The notes beneath the pieces are model-generated. The model did no database searches. It was not told the origin of the DNA and saw only the letters and a list, made by a program, of their open reading frames with translations. A stretch of DNA of 64,000 nucleotides. It comes from Scalesia atractyloides (taxonomy: Eukaryota > Streptophyta > Magnoliopsida > Asterales > Asteraceae). Positions 11,901-23,004 of the stretch are shown piece after piece; within the stretch, counting starts at the first letter, position 1; every line of letters begins with the position of its first letter. The position numbers and the translations under genes are program-made. The stretch lies in assembly GCA_947069175.1 (NCBI GenBank), contig CAMTDV010000018.1, forward strand, positions 42,606,869 to 42,670,868. The letters are read 5' to 3'.

Positions 11901-13298
11901 AGGGGGAGTCAGGGCAGAAAGGGCCAACTGATGATGATATAGATATAGCAAATGTTGATCATTTTGCAAAGCCAGTTCCTGCTATTCCCGAGAAGCCTTT
12001 AATGTTAATGTTAGAACACAACATGGAGGAAGGTGAATATGTACATAACTACATGAAGGAGGATTTAGCTAGATTGATCGAAGTTGAAGCTGAATCGTTA
12101 GAGTTTGATTTTGAGGAGGATGTGATGACTGTAAATCCTTTCGAGCCAAATGATTATCAATATCAAAGATGATTTGAAACTGATGAATACAATAGAGTAA
12201 TTGTGGAAGATTGGTCTTCAGATGACGAATCAGATCAGAAAGCAAAGTATGTCGATTCTAATTCAGATTGTTTTCCTACTTTTGAAGAGATCTACAAGCA
12301 GCTTGATGAAGATATGTTGAAGGAAAGGATGAGAGGGTAAAGTACCTAAGCCCATGACCAAAGAAGTGATAGGTCAAGCGAGAAAGTCTTGGTTTAGAGA
12401 GATGCCATGCGAACGAAAGTTTCAACGTCCTCTTGCATTCTTTACCAGAGACAAAGACGTTTCTTTGGGTGATATTTTAAGCTGGGGTTGGCTTATAGAG
12501 CTTAACGTATATGCAATCAAGAGGGAGTTTGGAGTGCAATACTTCAAATACCTTGCTGATTTCAAGACATTACCATATTGGGATGTAGAAGAGTTGGTAC
12601 TGATGGTGAATGTTACATATTACATGAAGCCGTTTGATCAATTATTGTGGAAAATGATTAAGTATGAAACGGTTAAAGGTTGGAATTATTGGAAGCCTTT
12701 TATTCCTGGTCGCAGAGTGAAGATAAACAAGGTAACTGGAGAAAAGGACATAACGTTAATAATGAAACGTCCAAGAGCCATGAGAAATATGCCGCTAATG
12801 CCGATTGAACAAGACTTCTATCCTTTGTTCAAGTGGTGGCAGATTGATCCAGCAATGTGTGAAGCTGTGATTGTGCTAAAGTTTGAAGAACATCTGGATA
12901 TTACCAAGGAATGAGTTGAAGTGATGGGTTATCAGGGCATGAGGGGTTTATGGAGGACGATAAGGATTCTAGATCCTATGTGGCTTGTGAACTGCTTGAG
13001 AGAAGATATCAAAACCTTGTTCTACAACAAGATTGTTTTTGAAGAACGTGAAAAGGTACAAGCTATGCAGTTTCAAAAGGTTGTGAATGTTTGCTATGCG
13101 CGCGAAGTCAATTCTGGAAAGATGTGGAAAACAAAGTGGAGGGATCTGGAGAGAGTTGAGTTGAGTTTTTAAGCGGTAAGACAAAGTTCTCTAAGAATGG
13201 CTAACTTTAAAAGACCACCGCCATCTGATCAAACGCCAGATCCAAAGCAAGAACGACGAAGGAAGCCGTTCAAGAACTTCTTCGGTCGTGCGCGTTAA
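8926..13298 (+). pseudogene. ORF2 of E1: spliced downstream ORF of unknown function (broken)
   Basis: Predicted exon 1 is ATG-GCT-AAG (8926-8934), followed by donor GTAGTT. Exon 2 starts at 9483 after TTTTTCAG and continues in the same frame (AQVPACVISVEFSK). The N-terminal domain runs to about 10290. A Lys/Glu-rich linker, a leucine-rich coiled coil (about 11160-11420) and an acidic stretch (about 11690-11950) follow. A C-terminal domain rich in aromatic residues (about 12350-13170) comes next, then a basic tail ending FFGRAR at TAA 13296-13298. In-frame stops at 9795, 10143 and 13170 and several frameshifts break it. The position matches the env-like ORF of Sireviruses, but I see no signal peptide or membrane segment. 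I do not recognise a family with confidence. Confidence 0.75.
8935..9482 (+). other. Predicted ORF2 intron filled with palindromes (E1)
   Basis: Donor AAG|GTAGTT, branch-site-like CTAAT at 9458-9462, U-rich tract and acceptor TTTTTCAG|GCA. Size 548 bp. The E3 copy has the same borders (56215-56757, 543 bp), and removal joins exons in phase 0 in both. At least seven copies of the palindrome family lie between 9135 and 9415, including perfect CAAGTTCGGCCGAACTTG near 9139. Confidence 0.7.
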
Positions 13299-13349
13299 CG
13301 TTTATATGAAGACAGAGTTTTGAAGACTGATACAAGACGAAGACGATAT

Positions 13350-13362
13350 CCAAGGGGGAGTC
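13350..13362 (+). promoter_or_regulatory. Polypurine tract of E1 next to its 3' LTR
   Basis: CCAAGGGGGAGTC directly precedes the LTR start. Equivalent tracts precede the LTRs at 20919, 26276, 35358 and 54576. It would prime plus-strand DNA synthesis. Confidence 0.8.
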
Positions 13363-13764
13363 TTTTGGTGCATAATGTCTATGTCTTAGTCTTATATCAA
13401 GTCTGTATTGTATAAAGCTGAATAGGCTAGGTATATGAAGTATTTATGTATAGTTTAGTCAAGTTCGCCCATAGTGTGTTACATGTATATATGTTCGGTC
13501 GAACTTGCAGTAGCAAGTTCGGGTGAACTTAAGTCTCTTAGGGGCGAACTGGCAATAGTATAAATACCTAGCTAGCCTACTTCATTTGTAACTTTGGCAT
13601 TTCAGAGGCGAAGCTCTGTCAGTTTGTAACCAGAACGGTTGATCAATAAAAATGACGATTAACTGATTAAATCTTGTCTATTGGTAAAGACGACGTAATA
13701 TTTCCGATATTATGGACGTTAGATATCAAATCTAGGTTCCTAAGCATCAAGGATCAGTCCTACA
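13363..13764 (+). repeat. LTR, subfamily A, 3' LTR of E1
   Basis: The 402-bp LTR starts at TTTTGGTGCAT (TGTTGRTGCAT in relatives; the terminal TG is mutated) and ends CCTACA. It has TATAAATA at about 13560, preceded by palindromes near 13460, 13492 and 13515 and the half-site GGGCGAACTGG. Its U5 ends as in the LTRs at 33027 and 60310, which defines subfamily A. Confidence 0.85.
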
Positions 13765-16700
13765 ATCTATTATGGATTTTACGTATTATATTTGAAAATC
13801 ATTCCATTTTGTCTGTGAATTGTCCAAGAAAAGATAAAAATGAAAGAATAGAGTAGAAGATGAGATGTTCTATGTCCAATGTCTTCAAATAGGCCAATCC
13901 TGCTCTAAAACAATTGAGGGTCCGTTGTACGGATCGTTCGGGCACTAATCCTACAAACTTAAGGTAAATGTATGGAATTCGTTTGCTTAGCCGACATTGG
14001 ATACACTCATTTGTTTCTATTTAATCACTGTTTCATTAATATTCAACGTTACAGATCCTGGAAACACTAGGACAGAGCTTCGCCTTTGTCATGAAAAAAT
14101 CTCTGAAAGTTACACATGAAATGTCAAAGCTCCTATTTATACTAATCACAAGTTCGCTGGTGGTAGTGCAAGTTCGGGCGAACTTGCTTAGTCAAGTTCG
14201 GCCGAACTTGACTTCAACCTTACAGTTACAAGCGAACTTGATCTTTAACATACATAAACTTCTTCATTTTTTTTATTTTTTAAAAACCCTGGAAACGTTC
14301 GGGCGAACTGTCACAGCTTGTAAAAATCATCTGCTTAACAAGTTCGGGCGAACTTGTATAAGTTTCAAGAGAAACAAGCAAGTTCGGGCGAACTTGTATA
14401 AGTTTCAAGAGACACAAGCAAGTTCGGGGGAACTTATATTAATTTAAAGAGAAACAAGCAAGTTCGGGCGAACTTAACCTAAAATCTTGAAAAATAATCA
14501 AATTCGGGCGAACTTGACTAAAAACCTTGAAAAATCAGTCAAGTTTGGGCGATCTTGATGAAAAATTTGAGTTTTTCAGTCAAGTTCGAGCGAACATGTT
14601 CTTAGATTCGAGCGAAGTTGTGATTTCAAACATGGTTTTTTTTCAATTTATCGGCATGAATTCGTTTGTTTTAAGCTCTGATCTTTTCAAGGGTTTATCT
14701 ATTATGGATTTTACGTATTATACTTGAAAATAAGTCCATTTTGTCCGTGAATTGTCCAAGAAAAGTTAAAAATGAAAGAATAGAGCAGAAGATGAGATGT
14801 TCTATGTCCAATGTCTTCAAATTAGGGAAATACTGCTCTGATACCAATCGAGGGTCCGTTGTACGGATCGTTCGGGCACTAATCTGACAAACCTAAGATA
14901 AACGTGCGGAATCCGTTTGCTTAGGCGACATTGGATACATTCATTTGTTTCTATTTAATCACCGTTTCATTAATATTCAACGTTACAGATCCTGGAAACA
15001 CTTGGACAGACCTTCGCCTCTATCGTGACGAAATCTCTGAATGTTACAAATGAAATGTCAAAGCTCCTATTTATACTAATCACAAGTTCGCTGGTGGGAG
15101 TGCAAGTTCGAACGAATTGCATAGTCAAGTTCGGGCGAACTTGACTTCAACCTTACAATTACAAGCGAACTTGATCCTTAACATACATAAACTTCGTCAT
15201 TTTTTATTTTTTTTATTTTTTATTTTTAAGAAACCTTGGACAAGTTCGGGCGAACTTGTATAAGTTTCAAGAGAAACAAGCAAGTTCGGGTGAACTTGTA
15301 TAAGTTTCAAGAGAAACAAGCAAGTTCGGGCGAACTTATATTAATTTCAAGAGAAACAAGCAAGTTCGGGAGAACTTAACCTAAAATCTTGAAAAATCAA
15401 TCAAGTTCGGGCGAACTTGACTAAAAACCTTGAAAAATCAGTCAAGTTCGGGCGAACTTGATGAAGAATTTGAGTTTTTCAGTCAAGTTCGAGCGAAATT
15501 GTGATTTCAAACATGCTTTTTTTTTCAATTTTTCATCATGAATTCGTTTATTTTAAGCTCTGATCTTTTCAAGGGTTTATCTATTTTGGATTTTACGTTC
15601 GCTGGTGGGAGTGCAAGTTCGGGCGAACTTGCATAGTCAAGTTCGGCCGAACTTGACTTCAACCTTACAATTACAAGTGAACTTGATCATTAACATACAT
15701 AAACTTCGTCATTTTTTTTTTTAATTTTTTAGAAACCTTGATCAAGTTCGGGCGAACTTGTCACATCTTGTAAAAAAACAACTGTTTAACCAGTTCAGGC
15801 GAACTTGTATAAGTTTCAAGAGAAACAAGCAAGTTCGGGCGAACTTGTATAAGTTTCAAAAGAAACAAGCAAGTTCGGGAGAACTTTTATTAATTTCAAG
15901 AGAAACAAGCAAGTTCGGGCGAACTTATATTAATTTCAAGAGAAACAAGCAAGTTAAGCAAGTTCGGGCGAACTAATATTAATTTCAAGAGAAACAAGCA
16001 AGTTCGGGCGAACTTAGCCTAAAATCTTGAAAAATCAATCAAGTTCGGGCGAACTTGACTAAAAACCTTGTAAAATCAGTCAAGTTCGGGCGAACTTGAT
16101 GAAAACATTTGAGTTTTTCAGTCAAGTTCGAGCGAACTTGATGTTAAGTTCGAGCAAAATTGTGATTTCAAACATGGTTTGTTTTTCAATTTTTCGGCGT
16201 GAATTCGTTTGTTTTAAGCTCTGATCTTTTCAAGGGTTTATCTATTATGGATTTTACGTATTATACTTGAAAATCAGTCCATTTTATCCGTGAATTTTCC
16301 AAGAAAAGTTAAAAATGAAAGAATAGAGTAGAAGATGAGATGTTCAATGTCCAATGTCTTCAAATTAGGTCAATCCTGCTCTGATACCAATTGAGGGTCC
16401 GTTGTACGGATCGTTCGGGCACTAATCTGTCAAACCTAAGGTAAACGTGCAGAATCCGTTTGCTTAGGCGACATTGGATACACTCATTTGTTTCTATGTA
16501 AACATCGTTTTATTAATATTCAACGGTACAGATCCTGTAAACACTTGGACAGAGATTCGCCTCTGTCGCGACAAAATCTCTGAAAGTTACAAATGAAATG
16601 TCAAAGCTCCTATTTATACTAATCACAAGTTCGCTCGTGGGAGTGCAAGTTCGGGCGAACTTGCTTAGTCAAGTTCGGACGAACTTGAGTTCAACCTTAC
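13765..16700 (-). repeat. Left part of the LTR-leader tandem array
   Basis: Read on the minus strand, each unit is a shortened subfamily-B LTR (TATA, R, U5), a PBS and a palindrome-rich leader that joins the next shortened LTR. Units: 13765-14280 (partial), 14281-15228, 15229-15730 (internal deletion at about 15598 removes PBS and most of the LTR) and 15731-16700. There is no gag or pol. PBS complements lie at 13902 (degenerate), 14835-14846 and 16378-16389. The right end is cut by the truncated E2a LTR. Confidence 0.85.
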
Positions 16701-16978
16701 ATATGGAATAACAATTACTTGCTAAGGCAAGTTCGAGCGAACTTACACCTATCTAAGGCGAACTTGTAACTCTATAAATAGCTAGCTTGCCTCATTCATT
16801 TGTAACTTTGGCATTTTGTAGGCGAAGCTCTGTCAATTTGTACTCTTGACGTTTGATCAATAAAACTGATGTTAAACTGATTAATTCTTGTCTATTGGTA
16901 AACATGACGTAATATTTCCGCTATTAGGGACGTTAGATATCAAATTTAGGTTCCTTAGCATCGAGGATCAGTCCTACA
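16701..16978 (+). repeat. Truncated 5' LTR of E2a (subfamily A)
   Basis: It begins abruptly within U3 after minus-strand array sequence, without the TGTTG terminus. TATAAATA lies at 16773-16780, with palindrome GCAAGTTCGAGCGAACTT and a half-site just upstream. It ends CCTACA, and the PBS follows two bases later. Confidence 0.8.
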
Positions 16979-17204
16979 AGTGGTATTAGAGCAGGATTGG
17001 CCTAATTTGAAGACATTGGACATAGAACATCTAATTTTCTACTCATTTCTTCTATTTTTAACTTTTCTTGGACAATTCACGGACAAAATGAACTGATTTT
17101 CAATTATAATACGTAAAATCCATAATAGATAAACCCTTGAAAAGATCAGAGCCTAAAACAAACGAATTCATGTAAAAAATTGCAAAAAATATGTCGAATA
17201 ACTC

Positions 17205-17510
17205 ATGCTCGCTCGAACTTGACTGAAAAATTCACATTTTTCATCAAGTTCGCCCGAACTTGATTGATTTTTCAAGGATTTTAGTCAAGTTCGCTCGAAC
17301 TTGCCTGATTTTTATCAAATTTAATCAAGTTCGCCCGAATTTGATCAAAAGTTGATTGAAATTCTCTCCAAGTTCTCCCGAACTTGCTGATTCCTTTGGA
17401 TTTTCTCACAAGTTCGCTCGAACTTATATTCTGAGTGATACAAGTTCACCCGAACTTGTTAAATAGCTGAGTTTCACACACTGTGACAAGTTCGACCGAA
17501 CTTGTCTAAG
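17205..17510 (+). repeat. Leader palindrome cluster of E2a
   Basis: Eight or so copies of the AAGTTCGNNCGAACTT family at roughly 40-60 bp spacing, with centres CC, CT and AC. Downstream to 17744 the leader is AT-rich, with CTAAT near 17699 and an AG at the end of GAACGACAG near 17729. E2a lacks a 22-bp palindrome-half repeat that E2b and the array units keep. Confidence 0.8.
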
Positions 17511-17744
17511 GTTTCTAAGGCATGAAAATCCCGAAAAACGTCCGGGGCATTATATGTCATTAGATTCATATTGACGAGACGAGTTTAAAGCTCTAATCGG
17601 GTAAAAATAGTTTTCTAAAAAATTTTAAACGTTTTTAGCAAACCGATACGTTGATATTGTCGGTTAAAAAGTAAAATTTTATTAAAATTGTCTGTTTGCT
17701 AATCATTTTTCAAGTGTTTTGAACGACAGATAAATTTGGAAAAC

Positions 17745-19497
17745 GAAATAGGGTCCGAGAAGCCGCCAAAGTTGATGAGTATGGACGAGTATGAAGTTTG
17801 GAAAGGAAAAAATTGAGAGCTGGGTCTAAGCGATGCATTTTAGCAGTTGGTGACGATCGAAACAGGATATGTAGTTCCAAGAGATGGGAATCAGAATATT
17901 CTAGAGAAGTGCAAGTATTCTACGCAACAGAAAGAGGCGTATTTTGATGAAAGTAAATGATTAATCTGATTCAACAATCTGTTAACGAACATATCTTGAT
18001 ACTACTGCCTGAGTACAAGACTGCAAAAGAACTCTGGATAATATCAGGTGAAAAGAGAAGAGAGTGTAGTAGTTAAGAACTGTAAAGCTCTAGTTTCAAG
18101 TATATCCACAAATGAGTCTTCAAGTTCTAACCCAGTCTGCCCGGTCTATGATGTAGACAATTATCAGGCAGATAATGCCAAACTTTTGAATGAGATTGAG
18201 AGTTTGACATTAGAAAATAAAAAATTAAAAGAAAATGAAAAGAATTTTGAAAACAAAATAAAAATTTTAGAAAATGAAAAATTACAAATGGTACTAGATT
18301 TTCAAAATGAAATAAAAATGTTTAAAAATGATAAAATTGTTTATGAAAAATTAAATATAGAAAATCAAAAAGCAATAAATTCTCATATTCAGAAAAATTA
18401 TTGAAAAGTTTTGTGACCTCCTCATTAAAGTTAGATAATATATGTCCAAAATCAATCAATACTAATAAAAAGGAAATTCCAATAACAGACAATGGCACAA
18501 ATTATGACAATGTCATAATTAGGGATTGTGATGATAATACCGATGATGAAAGTGATAAAATGATAAAAAGGAAATATTTTTTAAACTAAAAGAAAATTTT
18601 CAAGAAATTGTTCTACAATCTGCTGAAAAAGGTGAATGCTCAACGCAAAAACCTTCTAAACAGAATGGAGAACAAAAACAACATGAAAAACAAAATTCTA
18701 CAAATTTTCAAAACAAAAATAAAAGCTCATCGGTACGGTCATCCAATCATTATAAAAACTCACAAAAATTTGAGAATAAGTGGTGCAGGTCGGACCACAG
18801 TGCTTCAAAGTCAAATCAATTTTACAAGAAGAAGCAGGAAATATGACTACTACACGTCAATTCAATGTGATGATTTGGGTGTATGGTCTGAATGTAGAAA
18901 TTGGTACGATAACAAAGTGTGTTACAACTGTGGATTTAGTGGACACATTGCTGTTAACTGCCTAAGAAAGAGATTTGATTCGAGAAGATGCTATAAATGT
19001 CAAATCAAAGCTCATATTGTCAGGGATTGTCCCACTAATCTGAAAAGAAGATAAGATAAATCTCACAGAGAGGACGGAAATGCTGTGAAGAAGACAGTAA
19101 AACCAGAAGAAAAGCCCAAAGAAAAAAAGTCAAGTTGTCACAAGGGCAAAAAGACATATTGAGAAAAAAGAGGAAAAATGTTAGACAATATTTGGAAAAG
19201 ATTTTGTCCTCGGATAAATCTAAGAAATCAGATAAAAGTTCTGATGAATCATTTTACACACATTCAAGTAAAACGAATTCATCAGATACAAATATGTGGA
19301 CAAAAGAGAGAGCAGTGGAGAAAAATTTGATAATTCAAACAGTAAAAAATCAAAGAAAGTATAATTTTCAAATAAAGTTTCTATCAAACTGTTTGAATAT
19401 CAAGAAGAGTGTGAATGTTTGTTTACTTCAGATGTTAATGATTTTGGTAAACCTAAATCCAGAATGGATTGGCTTCCAATTCAAAACTAATTGAAGT
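17745..19497 (+). pseudogene. gag: E2a gag remnant with paired zinc knuckles
   Basis: The start resembles other Gag N-termini here (PKLMSMDEYE at about 17766) but is full of stops and stops matching near 18040. A Lys/Glu/Asn-rich coiled-coil region (18048-18404) follows. Two adjacent CCHC knuckles, CYNCGFSGHIAVNC (18920-18961) and CYKCQIKAHIVRDC (18989-19030), differ from the two well-separated knuckles of the E1/E3/E4 Gag. The 3' part is Ser/Lys-rich. After the stop, TGAATGTGCAG at about 19503-19513 matches the acceptor-like site before pol in other elements, but no pol follows. Confidence 0.75.
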
Positions 19498-20918
19498 TTG
19501 TTTGAATGTGCAGGATAACCAAGCTTCAAGCCAAAGGTCATTTCAGAAGTAGTGGTTGTTCATACAGAGAGACAAGAGCCAGTAGTGATATTCCACACAA
19601 ACAAAATGGTAGTCTCGCTTTCACATTCGTAAAAAGTCATTAAATGGTTAAAATGGAAGATTCTTATTTTCGATTTTATAAGATGTTTTCAATTTTAGGG
19701 GGAGAAAAAAATTGTTAAAACTTCTTGTAAAATTGAAAAACATCATTTTAAAAAGTTTCAAAAAACAATAGAAAATCTCAAAATATCAAAAACAATAAAA
19801 ATGAAATATAATGAGATTACTTGTGCACAAAAAGGAAATGATAGTACATCGGTGGACAATCACAGTATGCTAAAGAAATGTAAAGTTTAAAAAGTAATAA
19901 ACGAGTCTTACTGTGGATGTGTTGATAGGCTTAACACGTTCAGTAAACTGTTTTCGAGATATAAACTAAATTTAGCAACTGCTTAATCGTGTGGATTAAC
20001 ACATCTTGGATATATGGACTTAGTACTCCGAAATTTCGTTTGAGAGATTGCCTGATTCTGAGATACGAGGTCTTTATAGATAGTTGATATCTGGGGTATT
20101 ATACAAGTTCTTCTAATTTTGCGGTAGCAATAACCTAGAACTTCTATAATACTTTCGCTATAAACCCCAAACTGCATGCAAAACTTGAAAAATATCGAAA
20201 GATATAATCATTTGCAGTGCTAAAAAGATTCCTTAAATGGAACACACCTTAAAGACGAGCCTTCATCTTTTTGTCTGTACGGTAGTACTAACCTGAGCTC
20301 TCAAGGTTTCGCATTAACCCATATACAGATATCAATTATGCTATATTCACCTGTAAGATGAAATCTAGGGAATCTTGATACGGGAGTATATTCAAGAGGT
20401 GGGAACCATAGTTAAGTCAAGTTCTATAATTCATACCTAACAAATCTTGGAACAAATGAAAAATGTATTGAAGTTTAAGTGGACAAACTGTAAATATTAC
20501 ATTTTAGTATGTTTACATTTTTGCATTCAATATTAAAAATCCAAAAAGATTTTCTCTCGTATCTTCCATGGAAACCTAATAATGTTGAATGTGAGCCGGA
20601 CCAATGAGACTATTAAGAAACTGTTTGTTTGTGGATTCGTGTGATTGTTCTTAATCGTCAAATCTTAGAGATTCAAAGCATAATTTGAGGGGGAGCTAGA
20701 TAAAACACATTGATTGAAGATTCTAGAAAGCTCAAAGCAAGGGGGAGCATGGTGATTCATTGTTTTATCAAAACAAGCTCAAGAAAAGAGAAAAAGATTG
20801 TAGACAATATGAAGATCATGGGAGTTAAAGTTATTCAAGAAATAAAGATCAAGAAAATATTAAAGAGTCAGGAACTTACTTGAAGAACGATGACTACGAC
20901 AACATCCAAGGGGGAGTC
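19498..20918 (+). other. E2a 3' noncoding tract with four polypurine-like sites
   Basis: Nothing coding is supported. Purine tracts with GGGGGAG occur at about 19693, 20690, 20740 and 20909; only the last touches the LTR. The block 19830-20400 is the conserved 3' block shared with all other elements. A 130-bp segment present in E2b (about 25724-25853) is missing after 20487, between ACAAAC repeats. Confidence 0.75.
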
Positions 20919-21334
20919 TGTTGATGCATATGTCTGTTGCCTACGTTATCATATAATATCGAGTCTGTATTTAGGAGCGAAATGTCGAAGTTTATGTAAA
21001 TAGGTTAACAAGTTCGCTTGAGTTTGTGATGGTTTAGATAAGTTCGACCGAACTTGTCTATGCAAGTTCACCCGAACTTGCTCTCCCACCAGCGAACTGG
21101 TTTACCTATAAATAGGTAGCTTGTGTTTTCATTTGTAACAATTCAGAGATTTTGTCACGACTGAGGCGAAGCTCCGTCCAAGTGTTTCCAGGATCGTTAA
21201 CGTTTAATATAAATGAAACGATGATTAAATAGAAACAAATGAGTGTATCCAATGTCACCTAAGCAAACGGATTCCGCATGTTTACCTTAGGTTTGTCAGA
21301 TTAGTGCCCGAACGATCCGTACAACGAACCTACA
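20919..21334 (+). repeat. LTR, subfamily B, 3' LTR of E2a
   Basis: 416 bp, TGTTGATGCAT to CCTACA. It has TATAAATA at about 21112-21119, two palindromes and the half-site CCAGCGAACTGG upstream. Its R-U5 sequence is that of the minus-strand array units and differs from the 5' LTR of the same element. Confidence 0.85.
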
Positions 21335-21940
21335 CCTGATGAAAAATTTGAGTTTTTCAGTCAAGTTCGAGCGAACTTGATGTTAAGTTCGAGCGAAGTT
21401 GTGATTTCAAACATGGTTTTTTTTTTCAATTTTTCGGCATGAATTCGTTTGTTTTAAGCTCTGATCTTTTCAAGGGTTTATCTATTATGGATTTTTCGTA
21501 TTATACTTGAAAATCAGTCCATTTTGTCCGTGAATTGTCCAAGAAAAGTTAATAATGAAGGAAAAGAGTAGAAGATGAGATGTTCTATGTCCAATGTATT
21601 CAAATTAGGCCAATCCTGGTCTGATACCAGTTGAGGGTCTGTTGTACGGATCGTTCGGGCACTAATCTGACAAACCTAAGGTAAACTTGCGGAATCTGTT
21701 TGCTTAGGCGACATTGGATACACTCATTTGTTTCTATGTAATCACCGTTTCATTAATATTCAACGGTACAGATCCTGTAAACACTTGGACAGAGCTTCGC
21801 CTCTGTCGTGACAAAATCTCTGAAAGTTACAAATGAAATGTCAAAGCTCCTATTTATACTAATCACAAGTTCGCTCGTGGGAGTGCAAGGTCGGGCGAAC
21901 TTGCTTAGTCAAGTTCGGAGGAACTTGAGTTCAACCTTAC
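21335..21940 (-). repeat. Array unit between E2a and E2b (chimeric)
   Basis: Minus-strand leader, PBS variant (complement at 21618-21629) and shortened LTR. Its left part shares private variants with 26692-27060 and its right part with 16490-16700. It therefore looks like the product of a crossover between the units that flanked a single E2. Confidence 0.85.
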
Positions 21941-23004
21941 ATATGGAATAACAATTACTTGCTAAGGCAAGTTCGAGCGAACTTACACCTATCTCAGGCG
22001 AACTTGTAACTCTATAAATAGCTAGCTTGCCTCATTCATTTGTAACTTTGGCATTTTGGAGGCGAAGCTCTATCAATTTGTACTCTTGACGTTTGATTAA
22101 CAAAACTGATGTTAAACTGATTAATTCTTGTCTATTGGTAAACATGACGTAATATTTCCGCTATTATGGACGTTAGATATCAAATTTAGGTTCCTTAGCA
22201 TCGAGGATGGGTCCTACAAGTGGTATCAGAGCAGGATTGGCCTAATTTGAAGACATTGGACATAGAACATCTAATTTTCTACTCATTTCTTCTATTTTTA
22301 ACTTTTCTTGGACAATTCACAGACAAAATGAACTGATTTTCAATTATAATACGTAAAATCCATAATAATAAACCCTTTAAAAGATCAGAGTCTAAAACAA
22401 ACGAATTCATGTCAAAAATTGCAAAAAATATGTCGAATAACTCATGTTCGCTCGAACTTAACATCATGCTCGCTCGAACTTGACTGAAAAATTCACATTT
22501 TTCATCAAGTTCGCCCGAACTTGATTGATTTTTCAAGGATTTTAGTCAAGTTCGCTCGAACTTGCCTGATTTTTATCAAATTTAATCAAGTTCGCCCGAA
22601 TTTGATCAAAAGTTGATTGAAATTCTCTCCAAGTTCTCCCGAACTTGCTGATTCCTTTGGATTTTCTCACAAGTTCGCTCGAACTTATATTCTGAGTGAT
22701 ACAAGTTCACCCGAACTTGTTAAATAGCTGAGTTTCACACACTGTGACAAGTTCGACCGAACTTGTCTAAGGTTTCTAAGGCATGAAAATCCCGAAAAAC
22801 GTCCGGGGCATTATATGTCATTAGATTCATATTGACGAGACGAGTTTAAAGCTCTAATCGGGTAAAAATAGTTTTCTAAAAAATTTTAAACGTTTTTAGC
22901 AAACCGATACGTTGATATTGTCGGTTAAAAAGTAAAATTTTATTAAAATTGTCTGTTTGCTAATCATTTTTCAAGTGTTTTGAACGACAGATAAATTTGG
23001 AAAA

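Larger units (their letters stand above)
1..13764 (+). mobile_element. E1: Sirevirus-like Ty1/copia element, 5' part outside the window
   Basis: The order is gag, protease, integrase, reverse transcriptase, RNase H, a long 3' noncoding tract, ORF2, polypurine tract and 3' LTR. Integrase before RT defines the copia superfamily. Position 1 lies in the N-terminal part of gag, as alignment with E6 near 61640 shows. The 3' LTR at 13363-13764 is followed directly by minus-strand array sequence, not by a PBS, so the element ends there inside the array. The target-site duplication cannot be checked because the left end is missing. Assignment to the Sirevirus lineage is inferred from the giant gag, the multiple polypurine tracts and the extra downstream ORF. 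Confidence 0.85.
16701..21334 (+). mobile_element. E2a: pol-less copia-type element
   Basis: Order: truncated 5' LTR of subfamily A (16701-16978), PBS TGGTATTAGAGC (16981-16992), leader with palindromes (about 17205-17510), broken gag (17745-19497), purine tract (19693-19706), 3' noncoding tract, polypurine tract (20901-20918) and 3' LTR of subfamily B (20919-21334). Protease, integrase, RT and RNase H are absent, so it could only have moved with proteins from relatives. It is nearly identical to E2b, 5.24-5.36 kb to the right. Confidence 0.85.

Noticed and set aside
8926..13298. ORF2 as an envelope gene
   Set aside because: Position fits, but no signal peptide, membrane segment or cysteine-rich ectodomain is visible, so I left the function open.
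14340..15990. Regularly spaced palindromic repeats that resemble a CRISPR array
   Set aside because: Spacers are conserved or repeated, not unique, the genome is a plant's, and the repeats belong to retrotransposon leaders.
19983..20177. Antisense ORF of about 65 codons, repeated at 25241-25468, 47520-47708 and 53178-53399
   Set aside because: It lies in the conserved 3' block on the opposite strand. Repetition of the DNA alone explains its recurrence, and there is no start context or family match.
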